From Misgurnus anguillicaudatus (taxonomy: Eukaryota; Chordata; Actinopteri; Cypriniformes; Cobitidae): a stretch of 64,000 bases of DNA. Positions 17,700-28,700 of the stretch are shown here, piece after piece. The position numbers were made by a program, and so were the translations under genes. The stretch's first letter is position 1. Each line of letters starts with the position of its first letter. The stretch covers positions 15,697,001 to 15,761,000 of the forward strand of contig NC_073342.2 of assembly GCF_027580225.2 (NCBI RefSeq). The letters run 5' to 3'. Below the pieces are notes generated by a model. The model saw only the letters and a program-made list of their open reading frames with translations, did not search any database and was not told the origin of the DNA.

Positions 17700-18230
17700 A
17701 ATGTAACTAGACAATGGTACATTAAAACGCTGCCTGAGCAAATGAATGTGATTTTACTGTAACGTCATGCAGTAAGACGACTGTGCCCCAGGTAGTCAGG
17801 GCAGACCTCACTGCAATACTGGTGGGTCTGTAGGGAACTGTACCCAATCCAAGCGCAGTTCTGAGTTTTGCTCACGAAACCCCTGCTTCTTTAGCTGCAC
17901 GCTTTTAACCTTGGTAAATTTATTAGAGAATTCTTTACGCCTTTATGAATACATAAATAACCATGAGTCTGTATGTCTTATTAATTGTACAGATCTGCTT
18001 AAATGCCTTTTATCCTGAGCGTTTGTTTCCGATTTTATTGACTTGTTCTTATTTAAAGAGATGTCTTTTTGTGATACTTAGAATTGTGCAATTTACAAAG
18101 CAACTGTTTGAACGAGGGTTTGCATCACTTGATCAACCTGTTATCAAACTTAAGCTAATTTTTGCATTTGTCCTGCTCTCAGATTTATTCACAGCAATAT
18201 CACACTTCTATTTCTGTTAATATTTTAAAA

Positions 18231-18236
18231 AATAAA
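18231..18236 (+). terminator. map1lc3b distal polyadenylation signal
   Basis: AATAAA followed after about 15 nt by a GU-rich stretch (CCCTGTCTTGTCTT), the usual downstream element. Transposon-rich intergenic DNA begins soon after. Confidence 0.6.
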
Positions 18237-18240
18237 AGAG

Positions 18241-18675
18241 GAATATGCGCCCTGTCTTGTCTTATTTAAAACATTCATTTGATATACGCTTTGCCACACA
18301 CATGCATTGTCTTAAATAAAAGTACTGTAAAAATTCCTTATTGCACTTAAATTTTTAAGTTGAATCAATTTGAAATTACAATGAATTTGAACTTTTTTGA
18401 AATTTATGTAGAAATATTTTAAGCTAATTCAACTTTATTTTTATAATTTATAGCAACTCCTTACTAGTCAAGAAAGTTGAAATGAATTGAAAAATGTAAT
18501 TTGACTAAACTTTAAAAATTAGGTGAAACAAGTAAATTCAAGTTGATTAAACTTAAGTCTCTGTAAGTCAATCTTGAAGATAGTTTTTAAACAGTAACAC
18601 ATTATAAATGTTAAATGTATTGCTAAAAAGACTTTAAACCATGTAGTTTACTGAATTGTACTGAATTCCAGAGTA
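18241..18675. other. AT-rich intergenic stretch
   Basis: Contains repeated AAGTTGAATC / TTCAACTT-like motifs in both orientations (about 18350-18560), probably a decayed MITE. No gene. Confidence 0.4.
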
Positions 18676-19087
18676 AGGGGGCGTGCACACCAAAGCTTTT
18701 TTTAGGCGGCTGAAAACGCCCGGCGGACAGCTTTATTTCAGCCGACTGGCAGCTTTCTTAAGCTGAGCACTTTGGTTGCTGTTATACTTCCGCTTTGTTT
18801 ATCAGTCGTTGTACGATGCGCCGGTTGGTTGTTGTGATATTTGTCCTGCTCCTCCTCCACTGTGATTGGATGGCCGTGTGACAACTGACATTGACAAGCT
18901 CAGCTTTTCATCAAAAGTTGTATATTTGTCAATTTTCAGTGCTAAGCGCAGAAAAAACGCTGAACGTTGGCTTTCAGCGCAGAAAAAACTACCAACAGCT
19001 GGCCTTTTTTTAAAAATGCTGTGCTTTCATTGGAAGCAACTGAAAACATACGCTAGCCACCGGCGTAAAAGCTTTGGTGTCTATGAC
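18676..19087. mobile_element. MITE with ACACCAAAGC ends
   Basis: ACACCAAAGC at 18687-18696 is inverted as GCTTTGGTGT at 19071-19080. Internal GGCTGAAAACGCC and CAGCGCAGAAAAAAC repeats are present. The frame at 18866-19240 crosses out of this element and is not a gene. Confidence 0.65.
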
Positions 19088-19097
19088 CACTTTGGGG

Positions 19098-19347
19098 CAG
19101 TTCACATTTTGCTTCTTTTGCATGAACAAGTTCTTTATTTTAAATGTAGGTGCGCGGTATTCACGCTCATAATGGAAGCTACACGCACGCGGTGCAACAC
19201 GCTCGTTTTTTCCAGGCGCGTCCGCACCGCATTGAGTTAAAAAACATTCCAACTTTTCAGAATGCCGCAAGCGCACCGCAGGTCATGTGACAAGAACCAA
19301 CCGACGGTTGCATTTTCTGCACGGTTTTAGATGCGAAATGTGAACTG
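19098..19347. mobile_element. MITE with CAGTTCACATTTTGC ends
   Basis: CAGTTCACATTTTGC (19098-19112) is inverted as GCGAAATGTGAACTG (19333-19347), bounding 250 bp of GC-rich interior with no coding potential. Confidence 0.75.
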
Positions 19348-19649
19348 ATCTCTGAAAGCCAATGTTGATAATTAAAGTCACCTAAACAAAAATGCCCCTA
19401 CACCAATAGAATCTGGACCTTCTGTTGATAGACCCGCCCCACACATACGCAACCCAGGCAACGATGTCGGTTAGTAGACACGTCCCCTACTGCTGATAAT
19501 GCTGCCTATATTTCCAAGATTTTGATAAATATTTTTATTTACTTGCCATTTTTTTCCAGCATTCAAATTTGGTTTGGTGGTCAGTAACAAATTTTTCTGT
19601 GGTGTGACAAACTCTGAACACATTTAATATCGGACTTTACAGAGACTAA

Positions 19650-20135
19650 GGTGCTGATCACACCAATGGCGTGTAGGCAGTGAGCTTTATACGCACTGAA
19701 CGCTTTGCATTTTTGTTGCCTGCCTCACAACGCGTTTTTGAAGAAGCACTTCGAGCGGAAAAGTGCTCGACGTCATTTGCGTTTTTTCATTGCCCAAACG
19801 AATGAGGGGTGAGATGGGCCTTCCGTTGTGGTGATGGAAGTTTACAGTTGCTTGGAACAACCGGGCTGCTCACTCTTTTCTGTGTGTTTGTGCACCTCTC
19901 ACCCTCGATCAAGGTCAGAGCGAGCACCCTCTTTTAAAGTTTCTACTAAAATGACAGTTAACAGCAAAAGAGCGATCACGCTTCAATATTTAATTGACAG
20001 GACAGCTGCCTCGGTGGTTACCTAGCAATATAAAAAGCCGCGCAGCACTGCTCTTTTTTAAAGTGATTTTAAAAAAGGCAGAAGATGTGATTCGTGTTTC
20101 CAAGCTTTTAAAACGCGTTTGGTGTGATTGGCCCC
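19650..20135. mobile_element. MITE with TGATCACACCAAT ends
   Basis: GGTGCTGATCACACCAATGG on the left is inverted as TTTGGTGTGATTGGCC on the right, over about 486 bp. The right border abuts the TTAA of the next element. Confidence 0.7.
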
Positions 20136-20139
20136 TTAA

Positions 20140-20501
20140 AGGCGCTCTAAGGGAATCTGTGTGACGTCACTTTTTGTTGATGTTTGAATTGTTTTCAAAC
20201 AAACGGAGCATAGCTAACTCCTCCCCCTCCCTCTTCCTTCCTTGCGTTCATGAACGCGCCCAACCCCCACCCCCAAATCCTTCTTGTCGTTTATTGGCTG
20301 GAACACTTTGTTTTGTTTTGTGGTGCTAGGTTTGGCCACTGTGTTGTTATTGCCGTTTGTGGAGGCTGGGCTGTCTACAGAGATCGCGTTTTTTTTACAG
20401 TTTGATCAGCAGTCAGGCAGCAAGCAGATAGTGAGGAGATATTTGCTGTATGTAACAAAAAAATGTATGGTCTAAAACGTGTGAATTCGCTTAGAGCACC
20501 T
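20140..20501. mobile_element. TTAA-flanked MITE, ends AGGCGCTCTAAG
   Basis: TTAA at 20136-20139 and 20502-20505, with termini AGGCGCTCTAAG / CTTAGAGCACCT. 362 bp with a TGACGTCA near 20162. No transposase. Confidence 0.85.
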
Positions 20502-20502
20502 T

Positions 20503-21830
20503 TAACTCTTTCCCCGCCATTGACGAGTTATCTCGTCAATTAAAGGTGCAGTGTGTAAATTTTAGCGGCATCTAGTGGTGAGGTTACGAATTGCAACCAA
20601 CAACGTAGTCCACTGCTCACCTCTCGCTTTTGAAACGCATAGAGAAGCTACGGTAGCTGCCACCGGACAAACATGTCATCGTCGGAGACAACTTTGTAAA
20701 AAAATGTCCATTAAGGGCTTCTGTAGAAAAATGGCGGCACAAAATGGCGACTTCCATGTAAGGGGACCCACTTTGTATGTAGATAAAAAGGTCTCATTCT
20801 AAGGTAATAAACACATAACGGTTCATTATGAAAGATCTTTGTACATCCCTGATAATATAGTTTTGTATATTATTTTTCATTTCTGTCAAGAGATCCTTCT
20901 AAAAATTACACACTGCACCTTTAACTCTTTCACCGCCAGCGTTTTTTAAAAAAGTTGCCAACCAGCACCAGCGTTTTTCATGATTTTCACCAAAGTTTAA
21001 TGCCTTCCAGACAATGTTCTTCTTTAAATATATAAACATACAATATGCCAAATGAAAGAACAGACCCTCTGCTTTCAAAAAAAAACAAAAACGTTTCAAC
21101 CTACCTTCAGTGGTTCTTTTGTAATCCGCTTTTGAATATGGGTAGGTTTCTGCAAAAACACCACATTTTGAGCAAAAAGCAGAGATAATTCCATTTTTGT
21201 GACAGACTTTTCATAGAGATCCTATTCAGAGCGAACTTTAAAACAAACACGGACATGCAGCCGCTTGCCATAGGACAATACTTCCGGGTTTAAAAAGTTG
21301 CGGAAGGGCGCCACCTGGTGGATAATAGCGGTATTGCAGAAAGACGGAAAATCTCGTTATTGGCGGGGAAGCCTTTTCTCTTAATTGACGAGATATCTCG
21401 TCAATGGCGGTGAAAGAGTTAAGAGAAAACATTTGCATAAAAAAACGTGTTTCTGAAGAATTTTTATGTTAATCTGCAATACCATGATTATCCATTAGAC
21501 AGCCAATTTATGAAAAAAACTGAAGCAAAAACATTATTTACTAATTTTAAACTTTACAGATGTTTTGATAATCGTTCTGAATCTAATCTCTAACAAAATT
21601 CCTTCACAATTTTTTTTAAAGAAAAATATAGATAGGATGAAACTTTTTTTCACGTTTTGTTTGTTTTTTTGTTTGTTTGAAAGCAGAGGGTCTGTTCTTT
21701 CATTTGATGTATTTGTATGTTTATATATTTTAAAAAAAGAAACTTTTGTAGAAATCACAGAAAATGTGGTGGACAACTTTTCAAAAAATGGCTGGCGGGG
21801 AATGAGTGACAAGGATTTTTTCACAGTGTA
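20503..21830. mobile_element. Nested inverted-repeat complex with ATTGACGAGATATCTCGTCAAT palindrome ends
   Basis: AACTCTTTCCCCGCCATTG at 20503 is mirrored by CAATGGCGGTGAAAGAGTTA ending near 21421. Each end carries a near-perfect palindrome (GACGAGNTATCTCGTC). A TTAA MITE (20544-20920) sits inside the left end. A second inverted pair links 20935-21095 with 21640-21810, sharing CAGACCCTCTGCTTTCAAA and GAAAGAACAGACCC. At least two related elements therefore overlap here. Confidence 0.65.
20544..20920. mobile_element. TTAA-flanked MITE, family 'AGGTGCAGTGTG', nested
   Basis: TTAA at 20540-20543 and 20921-20924, ends AGGTGCAGTGTGTAA / TTACACACTGCACCT. Same family as 2837-3207 but in inverted orientation. 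It carries the TCTAGTGGTGAGG and AGGGGACCC landmarks. Confidence 0.88.
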
Positions 21831-22580
21831 GCGGTGTCAAACATATGGAACATCACACCTATCTCTATGACAGCCAGAGCCTCATAAATATAAGAAAATG
21901 ACCAACCTGTGCTCCACATGTTAGCCAGTAAGTTGGAGGAACTGGAGGCAAGTGTCTGTCAACCTCCATCGGTGTGAGTGGCAGTACCTGTTTGATCAAA
22001 CAATGGAAGACTGGAGAAGTGGGAAAGCTGTTTGGAAACAACACTGTATGACTCTTTATAAATTGTCACAGAGTTTGGGAATACTCTGGAAAGCTTTCTC
22101 CAAGTATTGTAGACCTCACTAGAGTCAAACAAAACAAACTGGCTTCACAAGAATTTTCTAAAGAAATGTTTGTTTTTTAAAAAGTGTCAAAGTGATACAT
22201 TATACAAAAAAATATAACAATCAAAAATTTTTAAAACATTCACATCTGAATACAAAATGGCTGCATCAGCATTGTCATTGTAGGTTTTTTGTTTAACATG
22301 AGAGTACATACAGCTCAAAGCCAGATAATAATAGACTCCTAGGCAGATCTGCTCCAGATTCGGTGTGGATCCACCCCGGAGTCTATTGCTATCTGGGAAG
22401 TTGTTTATAAGGCAACATGCATAGCCAGCGACTGCAAGTACAGTACAGAAACAGTCTGTATAAGGCAGCTATAGCCAAACACCTTCATGAATACTTTGAA
22501 TTTTTTTAGTGTAGAATGACAGTACGGAATGAAATCTGTCAGGTAAAGGGATGGGCCTTTGAACATTTGGTAAAGTCTTA
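21831..22580. other. Unassigned intergenic sequence
   Basis: 21880-22150 looks like decayed repeat sequence, but I cannot assign it. Near 22340-22390 a short self-complementary block resembles the palindrome at 24914-24972. Confidence 0.35.
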
Positions 22581-22737
22581 TACAGTGGCGAGAAAAAGTA
22601 TGTGAATCTTTTGGCTTTTCATAGTTTTCTGAATAAATTTGTCATAAAATCTTCATTGTAGACTCATGAACAGAGATGTTAGCAAGTTCCAATGATACCT
22701 TCAAATCTTTGACTGCATTCAGGGTTGTTTCTGTACC

Positions 22738-22960
22738 TCACTGCTGAGTCTTTTTGTGCTCTTGGTTGAATGGGCGCCCACTTCTTGGTGAGCAACAGTC
22801 CCAAAGCGTCGCCATTTGTTGATTGTAGACTGAAATAACTTTGTAACCCTTTCCAGCTTTATGTAAAGCAACAATTCTTAATTGTAGCTCCTCTCGAAGC
22901 TCTTTTTGGCGAGGCGTGGCTTGCATAAGCATGTTCTTCTTGTGCAGAGCAAACTCCAAA
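22738..22960 (-). pseudogene. Tc1-family transposase, N-terminal remnant
   Basis: The minus-strand frame contains ELREELQLRIVALHKAGKG followed by YKVIS. This matches the first helix-turn-helix of Tc1/mariner transposases of fish, where KELS-DLR-RIV-LH-GKGYKKIS is typical. The next residues (SPRSGRPF) recall the GRP-H hinge but in a shifted frame. No DDE catalytic domain remains. Non-functional; inserted foldbacks separate it from the rest of the element. Confidence 0.75.
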
Positions 22961-22965
22961 GTTAA

Positions 22966-23834
22966 AGGAATATTCAATTTTCCCAAAATAAAAATAATTT
23001 ACTCACCACCATGTCATCCAAAATATTCATGTCTTTCTTTGTTCCGTCGAGAAGAAATTTTGTTTTTTGAAGAAAACATTGCAGGATTTTTCTCATTTTA
23101 ATGGACTTTAATAAACACCAACAATTAATACTTAACTCAACACTTAACAGTTTTTTTCAACGAAGTTTCAAAGGACTATAAACGATCCCAAACGAGGCAT
23201 AAGGGTCTTATCTAGTGAAACGATTGTCATTTTTGACAAGAAAAATAAAAAATATGCTCTTTTAAACCACAACTTTTCGTCTAGGTCCGGTCCAGCGCGA
23301 CCTAACATAAATGCGTAGGGACGTAGGGAGGTCACGTGTTACATATATAAAACGCACATTTGCGGACCATTGTAAACAATAAACTGACACAAAGACATTA
23401 ATTAGTATCAGTTGACATACAACAACGCCGGAACGGTCCTCTTTCTCAACACTTGTAAACACTGGGGCGGAGTTTCGCGTTCGTCCTCTGTGACCTCTTG
23501 ACGTCATGACGTATTGCGTCGGGTCACGCTACCGCATCACGACCGGATCTAGACGAAAAGTTGTTCTTTAAAAGTGTATATTTGTTATTTTTATTGTCAA
23601 AAATGACAATCGTTTTGCTAGATAAGACCTTTATGCCTCGTTTGGGATTGTTTATAGTCCTTTGAAACTCCGTTGAAAAAAACTGTAAAGTGTTGAGTTA
23701 AGTATTAATTGTTGGTGTCTATTAAAGTCCATCAAAATGAGAAAAATCCTGCAATGTTTTCTTCAAAAAACACAACTTCCTCTCGACCGAACAAAGAAAG
23801 ACATCAACACTCCGGACGACATGGTGGTGAGCAA
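22966..23834. mobile_element. Foldback element, arms about 290 bp, right tip lost
   Basis: Starts TTAA|AGGAATATTC at 22962. The left arm (about 22996-23285) pairs with the right arm (about 23530-23834): TACTCACCACCATGTCATCC against CATGGTGGTGAG, and AACGATCCCAAACGAGGCAT against its complement near 23636. The loop of about 245 bp includes TGACCTCTTGACGTCATGAC. The right terminus stops short of TTAA. Same family as 40675-41501. Confidence 0.85.
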
Positions 23835-23988
23835 ACCATCTGGACCTTTCCCTCAAGAACATGGAACATTCCTCTAAGGGGCTTTGATCAGTCAAAGTAG
23901 CTGTAGTCCACACCTCCAAATGTATTATCTTAACCAGACTCCAGGTGTGCTAAAACCTGACTCCATTTAACTTTTTCGAGGTCATTAA

Positions 23989-24563
23989 AGGGACACAAAA
24001 AACATGCTCATTTTTCAACTCCCCTTAAGTTAAACATTTGATTCTTACTGTTTTGGAATCCATTCAGCTGATCTTGGGGTCTGGCGCTAGCTCTTTTAGC
24101 ATAGCCTAGCACAATCCACAGAATCCGATCAGTCCATTAGCATCGTGCCTAAAAAAATGCTATGATATTACGCAGCAGCCGAAAATAGTCCCCCTGGTAA
24201 CTTTCAATGGCAGGGGACTATTTTTGGGCAGTGCGTAATATCATTGCACCTCCTGCAGCCATGTTACGGCAGCAAAGTCCTTGATTATTATGCCAGAATG
24301 AGAGTATAGCTCCTGGTTATATCTGCCTAGAAAATCGCAACTTTTAATTTTCCGTCAGTCTTAGTACACGATGTAATTACAGAAGAGTCAAGTTTTCAAT
24401 AGAAAAAATATCAAAACTCTTTGGTTATTTTTTAGGCGCGGATTATGCTAAGATATGCTAAAAGTGCCAGCGCCAGACCCGGAGAACGGCCGAATGGACC
24501 CCAAAACGGCAAGAACCAAATGCCCAACTCTATGGGAGCTGGAAAATTAGTATTTTTGTCCTT
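23989..24563. mobile_element. TTAA foldback element, family 'AGGGACAC'
   Basis: TTAA at 23985-23988 and 24564-24567. Arms pair CATTCAGCTGATC...GGGTCTGG with CCAGACCCGGAG...CCGAATG, and GATATTACGCAG with CTGCGTAATATC-like copies. It contains AGCATAGCCTAGCA. The second copy is at 52206-52790. Confidence 0.85.
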
Positions 24564-24775
24564 TTAACTCAAGGCTTCACATACTTTTTCCACAAGCACA
24601 GGTTTTTTTGGTTCTCAATAAAGACATAAGAGAATTTTTTTGTGTTATTATTTTTAGACACATTAAGTTTGTCAATACCCTTGACTTAATGAAGATCAGA
24701 TCACACTTTATGACAAATGAATTCAGAAAACCCATCAAATTCCAAAAGGTTCACATACTTTTTCCCGCCACTGTA

Positions 24776-25363
24776 CATCTGCTGTTCGTGTTGTTTAGAA
24801 GTTGTGACCTTCTTAAGGTGGCAAAAATTATTTGTTTCCTTGTGCGTTCAGTTCTCAATTCAGAATCCATAAATCTCCAGACAATGTCATTTTTTAAGCG
24901 TTTGTTTTTTCCCAGACAGCAGACTTCAGGTGAATCCAGTGCGGATCCGGCCCAGAGTCGTCTGCTGTCTGGATTGTTTTTCCCTTTTCCCTTTTCCCTT
25001 ACGGTTTTACTTGGCTGTTTTTGAGTTTGTATTTCATTTCACTTCGATAACACAATATTAAAAAAAATAACAAAAAAGTAAAAAACATGTTTGCAAAAAC
25101 GTTGACATTAAAAATATACCTTGATTACAACAAAATAGTCACATACAACTAACACATGATGTCTTCAAGAGAAATGTCCCTCAAGGTAGTCAAAAGTGCT
25201 ACATGTGATTTTTCGACAAAGTTGACGGTAAAGTTAAAGACCGTTGGCGGTCAGATTTTGAATCTCAAGTATGCAGATATCAGTACCCCTTTCCCCAAGG
25301 CTGACTTATATCAACCAAAAGCAAAAAGAGGTGGCCATCATTGCCCGTTATTTGCAAGCTTGG
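24776..25363. other. Intergenic sequence before the zcchc14 3' end
   Basis: Holds a palindromic block at 24914-24972 (CAGACAGCAGAC ... GTCTGCTGTCTG). The frames at 24608-25024 and 25156-25455 show no family similarity. Confidence 0.5.
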
Positions 25364-25369
25364 TTTATT
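25364..25369 (-). terminator. Candidate zcchc14 polyadenylation signal
   Basis: AATAAA on the minus strand, about 325 nt after the zcchc14 stop codon. An ATTAAA variant lies at 25606-25611, only about 80 nt after the stop. Either or a more distal site may be used. Confidence 0.4.
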
Positions 25370-25692
25370 TCGCTTCCAAGAATCATATGTGCGGCAACAT
25401 TGACCGAATCAGCGGCTCTGCTTTGACTTGCCCTGGCAAGTTTGAAGTGCAATGAACAGTCAGAAACGCACAGATGAACACAAAGAGAAAGTTTTTTGAC
25501 TCCTTTGAACATCTGTGCCTAGCGAAACATCTTCCCTCTATTATTTGGCACAAAGGTTCTGTGACAGAGCCGTAACTGATCAAATCTGATCCTTAGGCAA
25601 AGCCTTTTAATGTCTTTGCTCAGTGAAGTTTTACGTTACGTTTCTTCAAACACTGAGGAAGGTGCAGGTCCAAACGAGTTCTTACGTAAGAT

Positions 25693-25748
25693 TTAATCCC
25701 CTGAGTCTTGGCTGTCAGACTGTGGAGAATATTTCAGACGAAACGTCC
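25693..25748 (-). CDS. zcchc14: zcchc14 exon 13 (terminal, 56 nt)
   Basis: Acceptor CCTTTTTAG|GG. Joined to the preceding phase-1 exon it encodes GTFRLKYSPQSDSQDSGD and TAA. It corresponds to the conserved C-terminal tail of the family (human ends GTFRLKYAPP...D), which confirms this tiny exon 1.3 kb beyond the zinc-knuckle exon. Confidence 0.9.
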
Positions 25749-28700
25749 CTAAAAAGGAAATATATATATATATAACACTTGATTTATCAAATAGAAACTA
25801 AAGAAATTAGTATGCTTGAAAGCACATGGGTGATTCTCACGAAACCATTGAAACACCACGGCACTAATGATTTTAGCTTTAAAATGTGTAATATAGTAAC
25901 ATTAAAAAGCATCAGAATTAACACAATACTGTGTTCTACCTTGCACAATGTGTGATTTCAACATAAGAATTTATAATTGTACATTTTATCTCATTTTCTG
26001 CTGAAATTCTCATTACCGCAATGTGTCCGGCTGTGTTTGAACATGCGTTATGTTGTAATTTAATCAAATTAACACAAAAATATTAAGAAAAAAAATAAAT
26101 GGATGTTTTGCTAGACTACTTTAGATGACAGAAAAAATATTTACTGAATATTCATGTATAATAATAATGAAGAAAAATTAGGAAAATGATGTGTCCATGC
26201 CTGATGTTCTCATCCTCCGCAACACTTTTTGAGAACAGTTTAAGCACACATACAGAATTTTAATAAAGTTTGATTTTGAGGGACCAAGCACATGGACCAG
26301 TTACTTCAAGATGGCTACCAGGAAAGATCATTTTTTTACAGTTAATTTGAAATATTGTCTTGTCAGAATGCTTACACGACATTTTGATTATCATTACCGC
26401 AACAGATGCTTATTAAATGTTAATTTAATTAATAGAAGCATAATACTTTGATTTTAAATGTGCAGAATCTACAAATTATGTTCTTTCAGGTTTGTCATAT
26501 CATTTTGAAAATATGTCAGTGTTGATGTTTTCTGACTGTTGCGGTAATGAGATTTTTTAGGACAAATTTTTAAAATTATTTTACAGAAAGTGTTAAATGA
26601 TAAGTAAAAGTTTTTAAATTAATGTTCCCATTTACTCCAGACTTTGTTTTTCAATGTCTGGTGGGAAAAAAAGTAAATTTAAGCAATTTTTACATTTTCA
26701 TGCTTGACATTTTTAAAACCAAGTTTTTGTGAGAATCACCCACATATAGATTAATACATTTTATGTAAATTAATTATTGTATAAATGTAATACTAATAGT
26801 AATGCTTGCCTTAGCTAGGGTGACCATATGTGCCATTTTTTCCACATCCTGGCAGGATTTCGGGTGCGTCCCCTGAAAGTAGCATTGGGCGACTGCATAT
26901 GCGACAAATGCAACTTCCAGAGGACGCACCCTAAATCCTGGCTAGGACGTGTCAGGAAAAACTGGCACGTATGGTTAACCTACCTTAGCAAACACTGTTA
27001 ATTAAACAACAGTGTTACCTTGCTGTGCAGAGTCCATTGCTGGCTGCTTACAGTCCTGTGCGCGATGCCCACTCAACCCGCAGTTATAGCAGGACACGTT
27101 CCCTGTTTTCTTATGCCCATTTCCCATCATTCCATGGGGTTGGTACACACCACCCCCTCCCCCGAGGAAACCCTGAACCGGGGGCAGCACGATATTCTGT
27201 TGTGAGTCATGTGATAGGCTGCTGTTGTAAATGGGCGGAGCCACCAGAGGATACGAGAAAGGGGAGCCGGTACCGCTTCCCGTAAGGAGCGGGCTGAAAT
27301 GAAGCAAAGGCCCTAACGTGAACACAGACGTTCCTGAAAACGGGTGTGGGAAGTATCCGGCGTAGCTTACCGGCAACGGCCCGTACGAGCCGCAGTTACC
27401 ACTACAACCACAAGAGCTACAAACACACAATGACGAACTGGAGTTAGAGCTGTTTGCTTGCACTGAGGCAAAGGCGCTGGTTTCTGTGGATGCTGGGCTG
27501 GAAGTGGGCGTGGACGCGGGGGTACTGTTCACGCAGTAAGTGTTGCCGGGTACGGCAGCCATGGGAATGCTGCTAGCTGCTGCTATGGGTACACCGCTTA
27601 CAGGTGAATAAGAGGGTCTGGTGGAGGAGATTGATGATGGGCAGGAGGACGTGGTGGAGAAAGGGTAAGATCCTGTGCGGGGAGACGAGAAAGACACCTG
27701 TAGGTGTAAGGGGGGTTGGGAGATGTGGTGGAGGGTGTTTGATGTGGAGGTAAGGGAAGTGCTGGTCTCCACCATGAGGCCTGGAGGGGAACGAAGCACC
27801 GTGAGGGGCACTCGAGAGCCTGACAATTCTTGGTGCCCGGGAGATCCGTCTATACTCAACCCAGTGAAGACGCTCTCAAGCCGAACGCCCATGGCGACCC
27901 CGGACCCCATCGGTTTGGGGCGTTCTTCTGAACACAATGGTGGTGGGTGGGGTTTGCGTGGAGAGTTAAGGATTCGGCCCGGCGAAAGGAGTGGCAGGGA
28001 GGGTGAAGGTAAGCTCATGTGTGAGGGGTCGTTTTGAACCGGTAGGACTTGAGCGGTGGGACGGCTTGGACCGGTGGATACCGCAGGATTGAGAAGAAAA
28101 CAGGAACGCTCTTTCTCGACAGTGTCCAAACCAGATTCCAAACCTAAAAGTCAAAAATATTGTTTTTTTTTTTGTATAAAAACCGTAAGTGGTTAAAAAT
28201 GCAGTTAAATTAAATTCTTACGTCTAAGAGGGTCTTTGACCCTGTCAAAGGAAGCGTCACGTGACAGGGGAGTCATTGGACTGGTAGGTGCACTGGAATA
28301 ACCTGAGGACGAACTGCTGTCTCGTGGTATGGGCAGTGAGCTGTTCTCCACGTCTACACGTAACTCTGAACGTACATTTACAGACAAGAACACAACATGT
28401 TACCACATACACCTGATTGTAACCTTTAGACAAAGACGAATAGGTTGCAAAATATGAACAATAGGAATAGGAATATAAAAAAATATGTCCATATCACAGA
28501 ATTGCGATAACTTCAACTTTATTTTACATCGTGTCTATCATTTGTGTGTTGCATGCTTAGATTGTCCAAATTGGACCAATCAGAAAGGGCCTTACTAAAT
28601 ATCCAAAGTGGGTCTTATACTGTTATACTGTTGGCTAGACCGTGGGCGCAAAGCTAAAAATCAAGAGCGGAAAATAAATATGGCAGGATATTGTTGGGCG

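Larger units (their letters stand above)
16866..18240 (+). other. map1lc3b 3'UTR
   Basis: About 1.37 kb after the stop, free of recognised transposons. It contains an early AATAAA at 17694-17699 and a distal one at 18231-18236, which would give two mRNA lengths. The 100- and 85-codon frames here show no family similarity. Confidence 0.7.
22583..24773 (-). mobile_element. Degenerate Tc1-like transposon carrying two foldback insertions
   Basis: Termini CAGTGGCGAGAAAAAGTATG and CATACTTTTTCCCGCCACTG are inverted, each next to TA (22581-22582, 24774-24775). A minus-strand fragment at about 22760-22960 retains the transposase N-terminal helix-turn-helix, then breaks. Two TTAA-class foldbacks (about 22966-23834 and 23989-24563) occupy most of the interior. 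The element is dead. Confidence 0.85.
25749..27018 (-). other. zcchc14 intron 12
   Basis: Two transposons fill most of it: 25828-26741 and 26816-26982. A stop codon lies 12 nt inside the intron (TAA at 27002-27004), so retention would end the protein in NTVV. Confidence 0.85.

Noticed and set aside
24608..25024. 138-codon plus-strand frame
   Set aside because: Starts in the right part of a Tc1-type element and runs into unrelated sequence; no motif and no splice context.
27675..28037. 120-codon plus-strand frame
   Set aside because: Antisense shadow of the large zcchc14 exon; open because of GC-rich Ser/Pro codons on the other strand.
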